From contig NZ_ML708612.1 in NCBI RefSeq assembly GCF_008831305.1, positions 1 through 64,000 on the forward strand: a stretch of DNA of 64,000 nucleotides, given 5' to 3'. The position numbers were made by a program, and so were the translations under genes. Position 1 is the stretch's first letter; every line of letters starts with the position of its first letter. Shown piece by piece: positions 16,646 to 26,076 of the stretch. Origin of the DNA: Kocuria coralli (lineage in GTDB: Bacteria; Actinomycetota; Actinomycetes; Actinomycetales; Micrococcaceae). The notes beneath the pieces were generated by a model. The model searched no databases. It had not been told where the DNA came from and saw only the letters and a program-made list of their open reading frames with translations.

Positions 16646-17221
16646 TCATCCGCGCAGTGTCGCCAGACACTCCCGCGCCCAGGAGATCTCGGCCTCCGCC
16701 CGGGCGCACACCCCGCGGTAGGCCATGAGCTTGAACTCGATCATCTGCTCGGCCTCCGCCTCGGGATAGTTCTCCAACCGCCGTTGCAACGTGGGATGCG
16801 TCCGGTCGGTCAGCTCCCGGATCTGCTCGTAGGCCTGCTCGGCGGCTGCCTGGTGATGCGCGATGTGGTCCTCGAAGTGCTGGCGGGCGGTCTCGGCATC
16901 GGTCCATTCGAGGTAGGCCGTGCGCAGGCGGACGGGATCCCGTTCCAGGGCGTAGGTCAGCGGGGTGCTGACCCAGTCCGTCAGGGCCGCACGGCCCTCG
17001 GGGGTGACCTCGTACTCCGTCTTGGTCGTGCCCTTGGTCCCCCAGGGCACCGGGCGGGTCACCAGCAGGCCCTCGGTCTCCATCTTTCTCAGCTCCGGAT
17101 AGATCTGGGAGTCGAAGGCGTACCAGACGTTGCCCACGGAGCCCGCGAAACGCTTCGCGGCGTCGTACCCGGTCATCGGCCCGGCTGAGATCAGAGCGAG
17201 TAGCGCACTGCGTAGGCTCAT
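16646..17221 (-). CDS. PadR-family transcriptional regulator
   Basis: 191 residues. The N-terminal winged helix (LRSALLALISAGPMTGYD, then IYPELRKMETEGLL and YEVTPEGRAAL) is typical of PadR. The C-terminal ~95 residues form the helical dimerisation domain (AETARQHFEDHIAHHQAAAE). PadR proteins respond to phenolic acids or other aromatics. It is divergent from an aromatic-acid-type MFS transporter, its likely target. Confidence 0.9.
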   Translation of the reverse strand: MSLRSALLALISAGPMTGYDAAKRFAGSVGNVWYAFDSQIYPELRKMETEGLLVTRPVPWGTKGTTKTEYEVTPEGRAALTDWVSTPLTYALERDPVRLRTAYLEWTDAETARQHFEDHIAHHQAAAEQAYEQIRELTDRTHPTLQRRLENYPEAEAEQMIEFKLMAYRGVCARAEAEISWARECLATLRG

Positions 17222-17457
17222 GACCGTTCCTCACGTCCGGGAATCCCGGGGACCGGCCGCGGACGGACCCTGGGTGACTTCCCGTGACACTAGCCCACGG
17301 CGACCGCCCGCCGCTGCGCTCAGGCCATGACGTGCTCAGGACCACAGGAACTGTTACATCCCGGTCATCGGCACGTCAGAGAATGACCCGCGTCCGCTAC
17401 GCTCCCAGAGGTTCGCGCGTCGCGGGCCGCTCACCCCACGGATGCAAGGGATCCGCC

Positions 17458-18873
17458 GTGAACACTCCGATCAATCTCCGCCGGGCCATCGACGAACGGC
17501 CCATGACCGGTTTCCAGTGGTTGGTGGTCGCCCTGTGCGGTCTGCTCAACGCACTGGACGGCTACGACGTCCTGGCCATGGCCTTCACGGGATCCGCGGT
17601 CTCCCGTGAATTCGACCTGTCGGGATCCGAACTCGGCGTGCTGCTGAGCGCGGGCCTGATCGGCATGGCCGTCGGTTCCCTGAGCCTCGGACCCCTGGCC
17701 GACCGTTACGGGCGGCGTCCCCTGCTGATCGTGTCGTTGGTGATCAACGGCCTGGGGATGGCCATGTCCGCCACGGTCGGCTCCCACTGGGAACTGGGAC
17801 TCTGGCGGGTGTTCACCGGCATCGGCGTGGGCGGAATCCTGGCCTGCACCGCGGTCATCGCCAGCGAATACGCCAACAACGCCCGTCGCGGCATCGCCAT
17901 CAGCATCTTCACGGCCGGCTACGGCGTCGGCGCGACCCTCGGCGGCCTGGGCGCCGCCGAGCTCATCCCCGCCTACGGGTGGCGGTCGGTCTTCCTGGTG
18001 GGGGCGTTGTGCACGGTGGTGGTGCTCGCCCTGATCTCGCTGCTGCTGCCCGAGTCCGTCGACTACCTGGCCACGGGGAAGCATCCGAAGGCCGCGGCGA
18101 AAGCAGCCGTGGTGGCACGGCGTCTGGGTATCGGCGGGCCGGTCGCGCTGCCCGAGTCGGCCGCCGTCGTGGAGACCCCGGGAGGCAGGGCGCGCGACGG
18201 CGGTGTCCTCAGCCCCCGGTACCGGACGCAGAGCCTGTTCCTGTGGGCCTCGTGGTTCATCGTGATGTTCGGCTTCTACTTCGCCAATACGTGGACGCCG
18301 GCGCTGCTGGTGGAATCCGGTATGACCCAGGAGCAGGGGATCCTCGGCGGGATCATGCTCACGCTGGGAGGAACGTTCGGAGCCCTGCTTTACGGCGCCA
18401 TGACCTCCAGATGGACCGAGAAGGCCGTGCTGATCGTGTTCGTGGTCCTCCAATCGATCACGCTGGTGCTGTTCATCGTCTCGACCTCGGTGCCGACCGT
18501 CGCCTTCGCGAGCGGGGTCCTGGTGGGCATGCTGGTCAACGGCTGCATCGCCGGGATGTACACGCTCTCCCCCATGTCCTACGAACCCGGCCTGCGGGCC
18601 ACCGGCGTGGGCTGGGGAATCGGCGTGGGACGCGTGGGTGCGATCCTGGCGCCCCTGGCGGTCGGCCGGCTGCTGGACACCGGGTGGACCCCCGTGCAGC
18701 TCTATCTCGGTGTGGCGGTCGTGGTGCTGCTGGCGGCCGTGGCCCTGTCCCGCCTGAAGGTCGTGCGCACTCCGCGGACGGTGACGGCGGACCATGGCAC
18801 GGGCAGTGACACGAACGACGGCGACGCGGCCGCCGGATCGCACGCCCGACCGGAGAGCGGCGACAAGGGCTGA
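17458..18873 (+). CDS. MFS transporter, aromatic acid:H+ symporter type
   Basis: About 471 residues with 12 predicted membrane segments. The loop 2-3 motif is GPLADRYGRRPLL, and the first helix contains LCGLLNALDGYDVLAMAF, whose LDGYD resembles the DGxD motif of PcaK/BenK-type AAHS carriers. The central cytoplasmic loop is hydrophilic and the ~40-residue tail is acidic and disordered. The GTG at 17458 follows AAGGG by about 8 nt. Substrate is inferred, not shown; with the divergent PadR regulator an aromatic acid is the best guess. Confidence 0.85.
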   Translation: MNTPINLRRAIDERPMTGFQWLVVALCGLLNALDGYDVLAMAFTGSAVSREFDLSGSELGVLLSAGLIGMAVGSLSLGPLADRYGRRPLLIVSLVINGLGMAMSATVGSHWELGLWRVFTGIGVGGILACTAVIASEYANNARRGIAISIFTAGYGVGATLGGLGAAELIPAYGWRSVFLVGALCTVVVLALISLLLPESVDYLATGKHPKAAAKAAVVARRLGIGGPVALPESAAVVETPGGRARDGGVLSPRYRTQSLFLWASWFIVMFGFYFANTWTPALLVESGMTQEQGILGGIMLTLGGTFGALLYGAMTSRWTEKAVLIVFVVLQSITLVLFIVSTSVPTVAFASGVLVGMLVNGCIAGMYTLSPMSYEPGLRATGVGWGIGVGRVGAILAPLAVGRLLDTGWTPVQLYLGVAVVVLLAAVALSRLKVVRTPRTVTADHGTGSDTNDGDAAAGSHARPESGDKG

Positions 18874-18903
18874 GCGCTGCGTCGGCCCTGGTTTCCGCCC
18901 GAC

Positions 18904-18921
18904 TTGAACACTGTTTAAGAT
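18904..18921 (+). promoter_or_regulatory. bioY promoter with a BioQ-type operator
   Basis: TTGAACACTGTTTAA (18904-18918) is a near-palindrome matching TGAAC-N3-GTT, the core I recall for the TetR-type biotin repressor BioQ of corynebacteria. It overlaps a -10 box TAAGAT (18916-18921) that ends 7 nt before the bioY ATG, so the transcript should be leaderless and repressible. No bioQ or birA gene is in the window. Confidence 0.6.
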
Positions 18922-18927
18922 ACCTTC

Positions 18928-19554
18928 ATGACCTCACCCCGGAACACCTCCGCACCCCAGTCCGAGCGCCCGGCCCGCGCGCAGCAGCGATCCGCCGGAA
19001 CCGACCTGGCTCTCATCGCCGTCTTCGCCGCGTTCTGCGCCGTGCTCTCCGTGATGCCCGCCATCCCGATCGGGCCGCTCGCGGTGCCGATCACGCTGCA
19101 GACCCTGGGCATCTACCTGACGGGGCTGGTCCTGGGCGGCCGCCGGGGCGGACTGGCCGTACTGCTCTACGTGGTCGTCGGCGTGGCGGGGCTGCCGATC
19201 TTCGCGGGCTTCCGCGGAGGGCCGGCCGTCCTGGCGGGCCCGACGGCCGGATACATCGTGGGTTTCGCGATCGCAGGATTCCTGACCGGGCTGCTGGCCT
19301 ACGCCGCGCTGCGCAGGGCACGGACCGGCCGGGCCAAGGTCATCGGCCTGTTCGTCGCCGCCGTGCTGGGCGGGTTCGTGATCGCCCGGGTCGCGGGCAT
19401 CCCGGGCATGGTTGTCAACGGAGGCCTGTCGTGGCGTGACGCCTTCTTCGCCGACCTGCCCTTCTGGCCGCTGGATCTGATCAAGTGCGCCGCGGCCGCC
19501 CTCGTGGCGGCTGCCGTCCACAGGGCGTTCCCGCGATTGGCCTCCGGCCGGTGA
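18928..19554 (+). CDS. bioY: Biotin ECF transporter S component
   Basis: Membrane protein that binds biotin outside and passes it through the ECF complex. It has 208 residues with about six membrane helices. BioY signatures are visible: PIGPLAVPITLQTLGIYLTG, LLYVVVGVAGLPIFAGFRGG and AGPTAGYIVGF. It is the first gene of a tight operon: its TGA overlaps the GTG of the ATPase. The N-terminal ~25 residues are polar and variable. Confidence 0.95.
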   Translation: MTSPRNTSAPQSERPARAQQRSAGTDLALIAVFAAFCAVLSVMPAIPIGPLAVPITLQTLGIYLTGLVLGGRRGGLAVLLYVVVGVAGLPIFAGFRGGPAVLAGPTAGYIVGFAIAGFLTGLLAYAALRRARTGRAKVIGLFVAAVLGGFVIARVAGIPGMVVNGGLSWRDAFFADLPFWPLDLIKCAAAALVAAAVHRAFPRLASGR

Positions 19555-20393
19555 TCTTCAGCCGCGCGCGCAGGGATCGCTCGCCGGGCCCCGCCGGGCA
19601 CGGCGACGAGCGCCCCGACCCCGCCCAGGGCATCGTCCTGGACGGGGTGGACGTCCTCCTCCCAGGGGTCGATGGCCAGCGGGAGGATACTGCGATCCTG
19701 CGCGGAGTCACCACCCGCCTGGACGGTCCGCGGACTGCGGTGGTCGGGCTCAACGGCTCCGGGAAGTCGACGCTGCTGCGGCTGCTCAACGGCCTGGTCT
19801 CCCCGAGCAACGGGACGGTGTCCGTCCACGGCATCGACGTCGCCGCCTCCCGGAAGGCCGCACGGGCCGCGGTGGGATTCGTATTCACCGACCCGCTGGC
19901 CCAGCTGCTCATGCCGACGCCCCTGGAGGACGTCGAGCTGTCCCTGCGGGACGGCTACCCGGACAGCGCGCAGCGGAGGCGGCGGGCGGTGGAGCTGCTG
20001 ACGGAGGCCGGCCTGGCCGACCGGATGCACCACTCGGTCCACGACCTCTCCGGCGGCCAGCGGCAGCTGACCGCCCTGACGGCGGTCCTGGCGGTCGAGC
20101 CCTCCGTGCTGGTGCTCGACGAGCCCACCACCCTGCTGGACCTGCGCAATCGTGCTCGCCTGATCGACCGCCTGGACCGGCTGCCCCAGCAGGTCGTGAT
20201 CGCCACGCACGATCTGGGCCTGGCGGCCACAGCCGACCGGATCCTGGTGGTCCATGAGGGCCGTCTGGTGGCCGACGGCGGCCCGGAACTGCTCGATCGG
20301 TACCACGAGTGGTGCGTCTCGGGCTTTCCCGGTGAAGAGGCCAGCGCCCTCGAAGGGACGCAGCAGGACGACGGCCCGGGAGTCGCCCGATGA
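19551..20393 (+). CDS. bioM: Biotin ECF transporter ATPase
   Basis: Energises biotin import as the EcfA-type ATPase. About 280 residues from a GTG overlapping the bioY stop. The motifs are Walker A GLNGSGKST, Q-loop region FTDPLAQLLMPTPLED (typical EcfA), signature LSGGQRQL, Walker B VLVLDEPTTLLD and switch ATHDLGLA. The first ~25 residues are not conserved. Only one ATPase is encoded, as in BioMNY systems with a dedicated homodimer. Confidence 0.93.
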   Translation: MIFSRARRDRSPGPAGHGDERPDPAQGIVLDGVDVLLPGVDGQREDTAILRGVTTRLDGPRTAVVGLNGSGKSTLLRLLNGLVSPSNGTVSVHGIDVAASRKAARAAVGFVFTDPLAQLLMPTPLEDVELSLRDGYPDSAQRRRRAVELLTEAGLADRMHHSVHDLSGGQRQLTALTAVLAVEPSVLVLDEPTTLLDLRNRARLIDRLDRLPQQVVIATHDLGLAATADRILVVHEGRLVADGGPELLDRYHEWCVSGFPGEEASALEGTQQDDGPGVAR

Positions 20394-21079
20394 GCGGGCG
20401 CCGGGAACTGTTCGGCACCTACCGGCCGGCCGGCACCTGGCTGCATCGCATGCCCGTGGCCGTTAAAGGTCTGAGTGTGCTGCTGCTGACCCTGTTCCTC
20501 GTGCTGCCCATGGACCGATGGCTCTCGGACCTGCTGGAAGTCGCCACGGGCCTCGGCACCGGCCCTGGATCGGACGCTCTGCTGGTGCCCCGGTGGGCGA
20601 TCCCCCTGTCCTGTATCGCGGCGATCATCCTGGCCGGAGCCACGGCGGGCCTGACGATGCGCAGCTGGTGGAACACGCTGCGGCCGGCGGCACCCGTCTT
20701 CGTGCTCCTGGCCGCATACCATCTCCTCATGGGCACTCCTCAGCGGGGTGCCGCCGTGCTCCTGACCGTGATCGCTGCCATGCTGGCCACCCGGGTCCTG
20801 CTGGAGACCACGCCGCAGGCCGCGCTCATGGACGGGCTGGTCCGCCTGCTGACCCCTTTGAAGATCGTGGGGCTGCAACCCGCGAGGGTGGGGCTGGCCA
20901 TCCAGATCATGCTGCGTGCCATCCCGTACCTGCTGGGGGTGCTGGAGGACATCCGGCAGGCGGCGGCCGCTCGCGGTATCCGCATGGGGCCGGTCAGGGT
21001 CGCGACCCCGGCCGTGATCGCCGCGGTGGCCCACGCCCAGCGCACCGGCGAAGCCCTTGCCGCTCGCGGCCTGGACTGA
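20390..21079 (+). CDS. bioN: Biotin ECF transporter transmembrane (T) component
   Basis: 229 residues. Membrane segments lie at both ends of a cytoplasmic coupling helix pair that contacts the ATPase; the family motif AAAARGIR (EDIRQAAAARGIRMG) is clear, and a second A-R-G motif ends the protein (ALAARGLD). It completes the bioY-bioM-bioN importer. The ATG overlaps the bioM stop (ATGA). Confidence 0.93.
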   Translation: MSGRRELFGTYRPAGTWLHRMPVAVKGLSVLLLTLFLVLPMDRWLSDLLEVATGLGTGPGSDALLVPRWAIPLSCIAAIILAGATAGLTMRSWWNTLRPAAPVFVLLAAYHLLMGTPQRGAAVLLTVIAAMLATRVLLETTPQAALMDGLVRLLTPLKIVGLQPARVGLAIQIMLRAIPYLLGVLEDIRQAAAARGIRMGPVRVATPAVIAAVAHAQRTGEALAARGLD

Positions 21080-21185
21080 CCCGGAGCCGGCTTTCGGAAG
21101 GCAAGCCCCTCCCTGAGGGCATCCGAGATGAGACGTGAGACGACACCCGGGAGGAACCCGGGGCGACAGAGAAAGACCGTGGCCT

Positions 21186-21869
21186 ATGACCCCCCGCAGA
21201 CGTGCTGCCGCAGTGCTGGCCGCCGGCACCCTCGCAGCCCTGACCGGATGCAGCGGCATCCCCTTCGACTTCCTGAACGGCTCCTTCCCCTCCGCCGCCG
21301 AGGAGGATGCCGCCCTGGTGGAGGAGGCCAAGGAAGTCCTTCCCGAGATTGACGTCAAGGGCCGGGCGCCCAAGACCGGTTACGACCGGGACGAGTTCGG
21401 CCAGCGCTGGGCCGATATCGACCGCAACGGGTGCGATCAGCGCAATGACGTGCTCACCCGCGACCTGATCGACGTCACCTACGTCGACCCCGCCTCGTGC
21501 GCGGTGGCGACCGGCACCCTGGAGGACCGCTTCACCGGAACCACCATCGACTTCACCCGCGGTGCCAAGACCTCCTCTCAGGTCCAGATCGACCATGTCG
21601 TCGCCCTCTCCGACGCCTGGCAGAAGGGGGCGCAGCAGCTCAGCCCGCGGGAGCGCGAGCAGTTCGCCAATGACCCGGAGAACCTCATCGCCGTCGACGG
21701 CCCCGCCAACGCCTCGAAGGGCGACGCGGACGCCGCCACCTGGCTGCCGCCCAATCGCGACTACTGGTGCGGCTACGTGGCCCGGCAGACCGTCGTCAAG
21801 GACGACTACGACCTCTGGATGACACCCGCCGAGCACGACCGTATCGACGAGATCCTGACTGCCTGCTGA
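21186..21869 (+). CDS. Exported HNH-type nuclease (DUF1524), predicted lipoprotein
   Basis: 227 residues. The N-terminus RRRAAAVLAAGTLAALTGCSG has an arginine cluster, a hydrophobic stretch and a lipobox (LTGC), so the mature protein is probably lipid-anchored outside the membrane. The nuclease domain is IDHVVALSDAWQKGA followed by FANDPENLIAVDGPANASKG and DYWCGYVARQTVVKDDYDLW, which gives the D-H, N and K/H metal-site pattern of DUF1524. Secreted actinobacterial relatives are thought to degrade extracellular DNA. The chosen ATG leaves a normal-length signal; the frame is open upstream to 21135. Eleven Gs follow the stop at 21872-21882. Confidence 0.85.
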   Translation: MTPRRRAAAVLAAGTLAALTGCSGIPFDFLNGSFPSAAEEDAALVEEAKEVLPEIDVKGRAPKTGYDRDEFGQRWADIDRNGCDQRNDVLTRDLIDVTYVDPASCAVATGTLEDRFTGTTIDFTRGAKTSSQVQIDHVVALSDAWQKGAQQLSPREREQFANDPENLIAVDGPANASKGDADAATWLPPNRDYWCGYVARQTVVKDDYDLWMTPAEHDRIDEILTAC

Positions 21870-21910
21870 CCGGGGGGGGGGGAGCCTCCGGACAAGAGCC
21901 TCGGAGCAGC

Positions 21911-21963
21911 AACGCCCGGGGCCGGTCAGGGAACTCGTCGTCTCCTGACCGGCCCCGGGCGTT
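21911..21963. terminator. Bidirectional hairpin terminator
   Basis: Perfect 20-bp inverted repeat (21911-21930 and 21944-21963) with a 13-nt loop, between the convergent nuclease and sufT genes. Confidence 0.8.
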
Positions 21964-21984
21964 ATCGGGCTGGGTAGCGCGTGA

Positions 21985-22323
21985 TCAGATGTTGAAGCCC
22001 AGGGCCCTCATCTGATCGCGGCCGTCCTCCGTGATGCGCTCCATGCCCCACGGCGGCATCCACACCCAGTTGACGTGCCACTCGTCGACCAGCGTGCCGA
22101 TGTTCTGCTCGACCTGCTCCTCGATCACGTCCTGCAGGGGGCAGGCCGCGGTGGTCAGGGTCATGTCCAGCTTCAGGGCGCCGTCGTCCATGTAGGACGC
22201 GCCGTAGAGCAGCCCCAGGTCGACGATGTTCACGCCGAGCTCGGGATCGATCACGTTCTTCAGCGCGTCCTCGATCTCCTCGATCTTCGGGGCGCCCGCG
22301 GGGATTTCTGCGGTCTCAGTCAT
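21985..22323 (-). CDS. sufT: MIP18/DUF59-family Fe-S assembly protein
   Basis: 112 residues of a single DUF59 domain: EIEDALKNVIDPELGVNIVD, LLYGASYMDDGALKLDMTLT and the conserved cysteine in TAACPL. SufT-type proteins help mature Fe-S proteins or carry clusters. It is the last gene of the suf cluster, 72 bp after sufC. Confidence 0.9.
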   Translation of the reverse strand: MTETAEIPAGAPKIEEIEDALKNVIDPELGVNIVDLGLLYGASYMDDGALKLDMTLTTAACPLQDVIEEQVEQNIGTLVDEWHVNWVWMPPWGMERITEDGRDQMRALGFNI

Positions 22324-22394
22324 GGTTCTTCCTCACCATCTCATGGGCGGCGCCGGGCGACGACGCCCGAGGCAGGTCGGCGGCAGGCCTCGGC

Positions 22395-23156
22395 TCAGCG
22401 AGCGGCCGCGACGTACTTGTCGTAGCCCTCTTCCTCGAGCGTGACGGCCAGCTCCGGGCCGCCCTGCTCGACGATGCGGCCGTCGTTGAAGACGTGCACG
22501 AAGTCCGGCTTGATGTAGCGCAGGATGCGGTTGTAGTGGGTGATCAGCATGACACCCAGGTCGTTCTCCTCCTTGGCGCGGTTCACGCCGTCGGAGACGA
22601 CGCGCAGGGCGTCGACATCCAGGCCGGAGTCGGTCTCGTCGAGCAGCGCCATCTTGGGCCTGAGCAGCTCGAGCTGCATGATCTCCATGCGCTTCTTCTC
22701 GCCGCCGGAGAAGCCCTCGTTGACGTTGCGCTGGATCATGGTGGGATCCATCTTCAGCTGCTCGGCCACGGCCTTGACGTCCTTGGTCCAGGTGCGCAGC
22801 GACGGGGCTTCGCCGTCGATCGCGGTCTTGGCCGAACGCAGGAAGTTCGAGGTGGTCACCCCCGGGATCTCGACCGGGTACTGCATGGCCAGGAACAGCC
22901 CGGCGCGGGCGCGCTCGTCCACGGACATCTCCAGGACGTTCTCGCCGTCGAGCAGCACCTCGCCCGAGTCCACCCGGAACTTGGGGTGACCGGCGATCGT
23001 CGAGGCCAGGGTCGACTTGCCCGACCCGTTCGGACCCATGATGGCGTGCACCTCACCCGAGTTGATGGTGATGTTGACGCCCTTGAGGATCTGCTTGCTG
23101 TTTTCGTCGTCGAGCAGGACCGATGCGTTGAGGTCCTTGATCTCCAGAGTGCTCAA
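22395..23156 (-). CDS. sufC: Fe-S cluster assembly ATPase SufC
   Basis: About 253 residues; the soluble ABC ATPase of the SufBCD scaffold. Walker A is MGPNGSGKST, the signature FSGGEKKR, Walker B MALLDETDSGLD and the switch ITHYNRIL, with SufC-specific FLAMQYPVEIPGVTTSNFLR. The TTG at 23156 follows AGGAGAG closely and gives the standard N-terminus STLEIKDLNASV. It lies 55 bp after sufD in the same direction. Confidence 0.95.
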   Translation of the reverse strand: MSTLEIKDLNASVLLDDENSKQILKGVNITINSGEVHAIMGPNGSGKSTLASTIAGHPKFRVDSGEVLLDGENVLEMSVDERARAGLFLAMQYPVEIPGVTTSNFLRSAKTAIDGEAPSLRTWTKDVKAVAEQLKMDPTMIQRNVNEGFSGGEKKRMEIMQLELLRPKMALLDETDSGLDVDALRVVSDGVNRAKEENDLGVMLITHYNRILRYIKPDFVHVFNDGRIVEQGGPELAVTLEEEGYDKYVAAAR

Positions 23157-23211
23157 TGTCTCTCCTGTGTTCTTAAGTCTGTGGTTCTGCGCCGTCAGCG
23201 ACCGTGACCGG

Positions 23212-24549
23212 TCAGTGGTCGGCGTTGGACAGTTCGGCCTCGACGACGTCGCGCAGGCGCGCCTCGATGCCTTCGTCCTCGATCTGCTGCAGGATCTCGA
23301 AGAGGAAGCCGCGCACCACCAGGCGCCGGGCCTCGACCTCGGGGATCCCGCGGGACATGAGGTAGTAGAGGTGCTCGGCGTCCAGCTGACCCGTGGTCGA
23401 GGCATGCCCCGCGCCCTCGATCAGGCCGGTCTCGATCTCCAGGTTGGGGATCGAATCCATGCGGGGGCCGTCGTTGAGGATCAGGTTGCGGTTGAGCTCG
23501 TAGGTGTCAGTGCCCTCGGCCTCGGGACGGATCAGGACATCGCCGACCCACACGCCGTGGGCGGCCCGACCCTGCAGCGCGGACTTGTAGGACACGCGGG
23601 ACACGCAGTTGGGCTGCGAATGATCCACGAACAGGCGCGACTCGAGGTGCTGGCCGTCGTCCACGAAGGTGAGGCCGTACATCTCGACCGAGCCGCCGGG
23701 GCCGGTGTACCGGACCGCCGGGGTGACGCGGACGATGTCGCCGCCCAGGTTCACGGACACGTGCTTGAAGTGCGCGTCGCGACCGAGCTTGCCGTGCTGG
23801 GCGGAGGCGTGCGCGGTGCCCTCGTCCTGCCATTCCTGCAGCGAGACGACGGTCAGCTGGGCCGAATCCCCCACGATGAACTCGATGTTCTGGCTCACCA
23901 CGGCCGTGCCGCTGTGGCGCAGCACCACACGGGCCTTGGAGAACGGCTTCGCCTCGACGATCACGTGCTGGGCCGCGGCCTCGGTATGGGTGCCCTCGAT
24001 CTCGACGGAGATAGTCTCGTCGACCTCGGCCTCCTGCGGGATGGTCACCACGGTGGCCTCCCGGAAATGCGCCCAGGCGTTGGCGGACAGGCGGTCCTCG
24101 GGGATGCCGGCGGCACCCACGCGGGGATCCTCGCGACCCACGGTCTCCACGGTGACGAGATCCGGCCCGGACACGGTGACGGCCGGTGCCGCCCCGGTCA
24201 GCTCACCCGCGTGCAGCCCCTTGAGGCGCTTGAGCGGCGTGAACCGGAAGTCCTCTTCCCGGCCGGTCAGCTCGGGGAAGTCCGCCAGATCGTAGGAGGC
24301 GGTGCGCTCGGCACGGGAATTGCCGGCGGGCTTCTTGGCCACGGAGACCTCGACCTCGCCGTCCTGGGCCTGGGCGCTGTGCTCGGTGGCGAGCTTCTCG
24401 CCCTCCTGGGTCATGCCCGGGATGGCCACGCGCGCCTCATCGGTGCGCACGCCCTCGACCAGGTTCTCTTCGGCGGTGGTGGTACCGGGCTGCTCCGTCA
24501 CGGGGCTCTCAGCGGTATCAGTCGTGGCGGTGTTGGACGTATCAGCCAA
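23212..24549 (-). CDS. sufD: Fe-S cluster assembly protein SufD
   Basis: 445 residues of the beta-helix scaffold partner of SufB. The C-terminal core is typical ([35 protein letters not shown]). The N-terminal ~100 residues are variable and acidic. A TTG start is taken at 24549, overlapping the sufB stop by 8 bp, which suggests coupled translation. An internal start cannot be excluded. Confidence 0.93.
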   Translation of the reverse strand: MADTSNTATTDTAESPVTEQPGTTTAEENLVEGVRTDEARVAIPGMTQEGEKLATEHSAQAQDGEVEVSVAKKPAGNSRAERTASYDLADFPELTGREEDFRFTPLKRLKGLHAGELTGAAPAVTVSGPDLVTVETVGREDPRVGAAGIPEDRLSANAWAHFREATVVTIPQEAEVDETISVEIEGTHTEAAAQHVIVEAKPFSKARVVLRHSGTAVVSQNIEFIVGDSAQLTVVSLQEWQDEGTAHASAQHGKLGRDAHFKHVSVNLGGDIVRVTPAVRYTGPGGSVEMYGLTFVDDGQHLESRLFVDHSQPNCVSRVSYKSALQGRAAHGVWVGDVLIRPEAEGTDTYELNRNLILNDGPRMDSIPNLEIETGLIEGAGHASTTGQLDAEHLYYLMSRGIPEVEARRLVVRGFLFEILQQIEDEGIEARLRDVVEAELSNADH

Positions 24550-25993
24550 CGGATCCCTCCATCTGCAGTTCGATCAGGCGGTTAAGCTCCAGCGCGTACT
24601 CCATGGGCAGCTCACGGGCGATCGGCTCGACGAAGCCGCGCACGATCATGGCCATGGCCTCGTCCTCGGCGATGCCGCGCTGCATGAGGTAGAACAGCTG
24701 CTCCTCGGACACGCGGGAGACGGTGGCCTCGTGGCCCATGGAGACGTCGTCCTCGCGGATGTCCACGTAGGGGTAGGTGTCCGACCGGGAGACCGTGTCC
24801 ACCAGCAGGGCGTCGCAGACCACGTTCGACTTGGCGTTGTGCGCTCCCTCCCGGACCTGGACCAGGCCGCGGTAGGCCGCCCGTCCTCCGTTGCGGGCCA
24901 CCGACTTGGAGACGATGGACGACGACGTGTTGGGGGCGATGTGCACCATCTTGGAGCCGGTGTCCTGGTGCTGTCCCTCACCCGCGAAGGCGATCGAGAG
25001 GGTCTCGCCCTTGGCGTGCTCGCCGGTCATGTAGACGGCGGGGTACTTCTGGGTGACCTTGGAACCGATGTTGCCGTCGATCCACTCCATGGTCGCGCCC
25101 TCGTGGGCGATCGCGCGCTTGGTCACCAGGTTGTAGACGTTGTTCGACCAGTTCTGGATGGTCGTGTAGCGCACGCGGGCGTTCTTCTTGACCACGATCT
25201 CCACGACGGCGGAGTGCAGCGAGTCCGTCTTGTAGATCGGGGCGGTGCAGCCCTCGATGTAGTGCACGTAGGAGTCCTCGTCGGCGATGATCAGCGTGCG
25301 CTCGAACTGGCCCATGTTCTCCGTGTTGATCCGGAAATAGGCCTGCAGCGGGATCTCGACGTGGACGCCCTTGGGCACGTAGACGAAGGAGCCGCCGGAC
25401 CACACCGCGGTGTTCAGGGCGCCGAACTTGTTGTCGCCCACCGGGATCACGGTGCCGAAGTACTCCTCGAAGAACTCCGGGTGCTCGCGCAGCGCGGTGT
25501 CGGTGTCCAGGAAGATGACCCCCTGCTCCTCCAGGTCCTCGCGGATCTGGTGGTAGACCACCTCGGACTCGTACTGGGCGGCGACGCCGGCCACCAGCCG
25601 GGAGCGCTCGGCCTCCGGGATGCCCAGCTTCTCGTAGGTGTCGCGGATGTCCTCGGGGAGGTCCTCCCAGGACTGCGCCTGCTTCTCCGAGGCGCGCACG
25701 AAGTACTTGATGTTGTCGAAGTCGATGTCCGACAGGTCCGCGCCCCAGGTCGGCATGGGCTTGCGGTCGAAGAACTTGAGCGCCTTGAGGCGCATGTTCA
25801 GCATCCACTCGGGCTCGTTCTTTTTCGCGGAGATGTCGCGGACGACCTCCTCGCTCAGACCGCGGCGCGCCGAGGCGCCGGCCACGTCCGGGTCGGCCCA
25901 GCCGTACTCGTAGTGCCCGATGCCCTCGAGCTCGGGGTTCTTCTCCAGAATGTCGCTGATGACCGTGTCATTAGCGTTCGTCACGTCAGTCAT
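24542..25993 (-). CDS. sufB: Fe-S cluster assembly protein SufB
   Basis: About 483 residues, the main scaffold on which clusters form. Diagnostic stretches are [60 protein letters not shown], and the C-terminal [20 protein letters not shown] with the conserved E/H region. The ATG at 25993 has GAGGAGG 5 nt upstream. It is the first structural gene after sufR. Confidence 0.96.
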   Translation of the reverse strand: MTDVTNANDTVISDILEKNPELEGIGHYEYGWADPDVAGASARRGLSEEVVRDISAKKNEPEWMLNMRLKALKFFDRKPMPTWGADLSDIDFDNIKYFVRASEKQAQSWEDLPEDIRDTYEKLGIPEAERSRLVAGVAAQYESEVVYHQIREDLEEQGVIFLDTDTALREHPEFFEEYFGTVIPVGDNKFGALNTAVWSGGSFVYVPKGVHVEIPLQAYFRINTENMGQFERTLIIADEDSYVHYIEGCTAPIYKTDSLHSAVVEIVVKKNARVRYTTIQNWSNNVYNLVTKRAIAHEGATMEWIDGNIGSKVTQKYPAVYMTGEHAKGETLSIAFAGEGQHQDTGSKMVHIAPNTSSSIVSKSVARNGGRAAYRGLVQVREGAHNAKSNVVCDALLVDTVSRSDTYPYVDIREDDVSMGHEATVSRVSEEQLFYLMQRGIAEDEAMAMIVRGFVEPIARELPMEYALELNRLIELQMEGSVG

Positions 25994-26076
25994 GACGGCC
26001 TCCTCTTGTCGAGCAGTTCGCACGGGGTGCCGTGCTCAGGCTTGGATCCAGATGGTTCTTCAGGGCGGGCGGGCCC

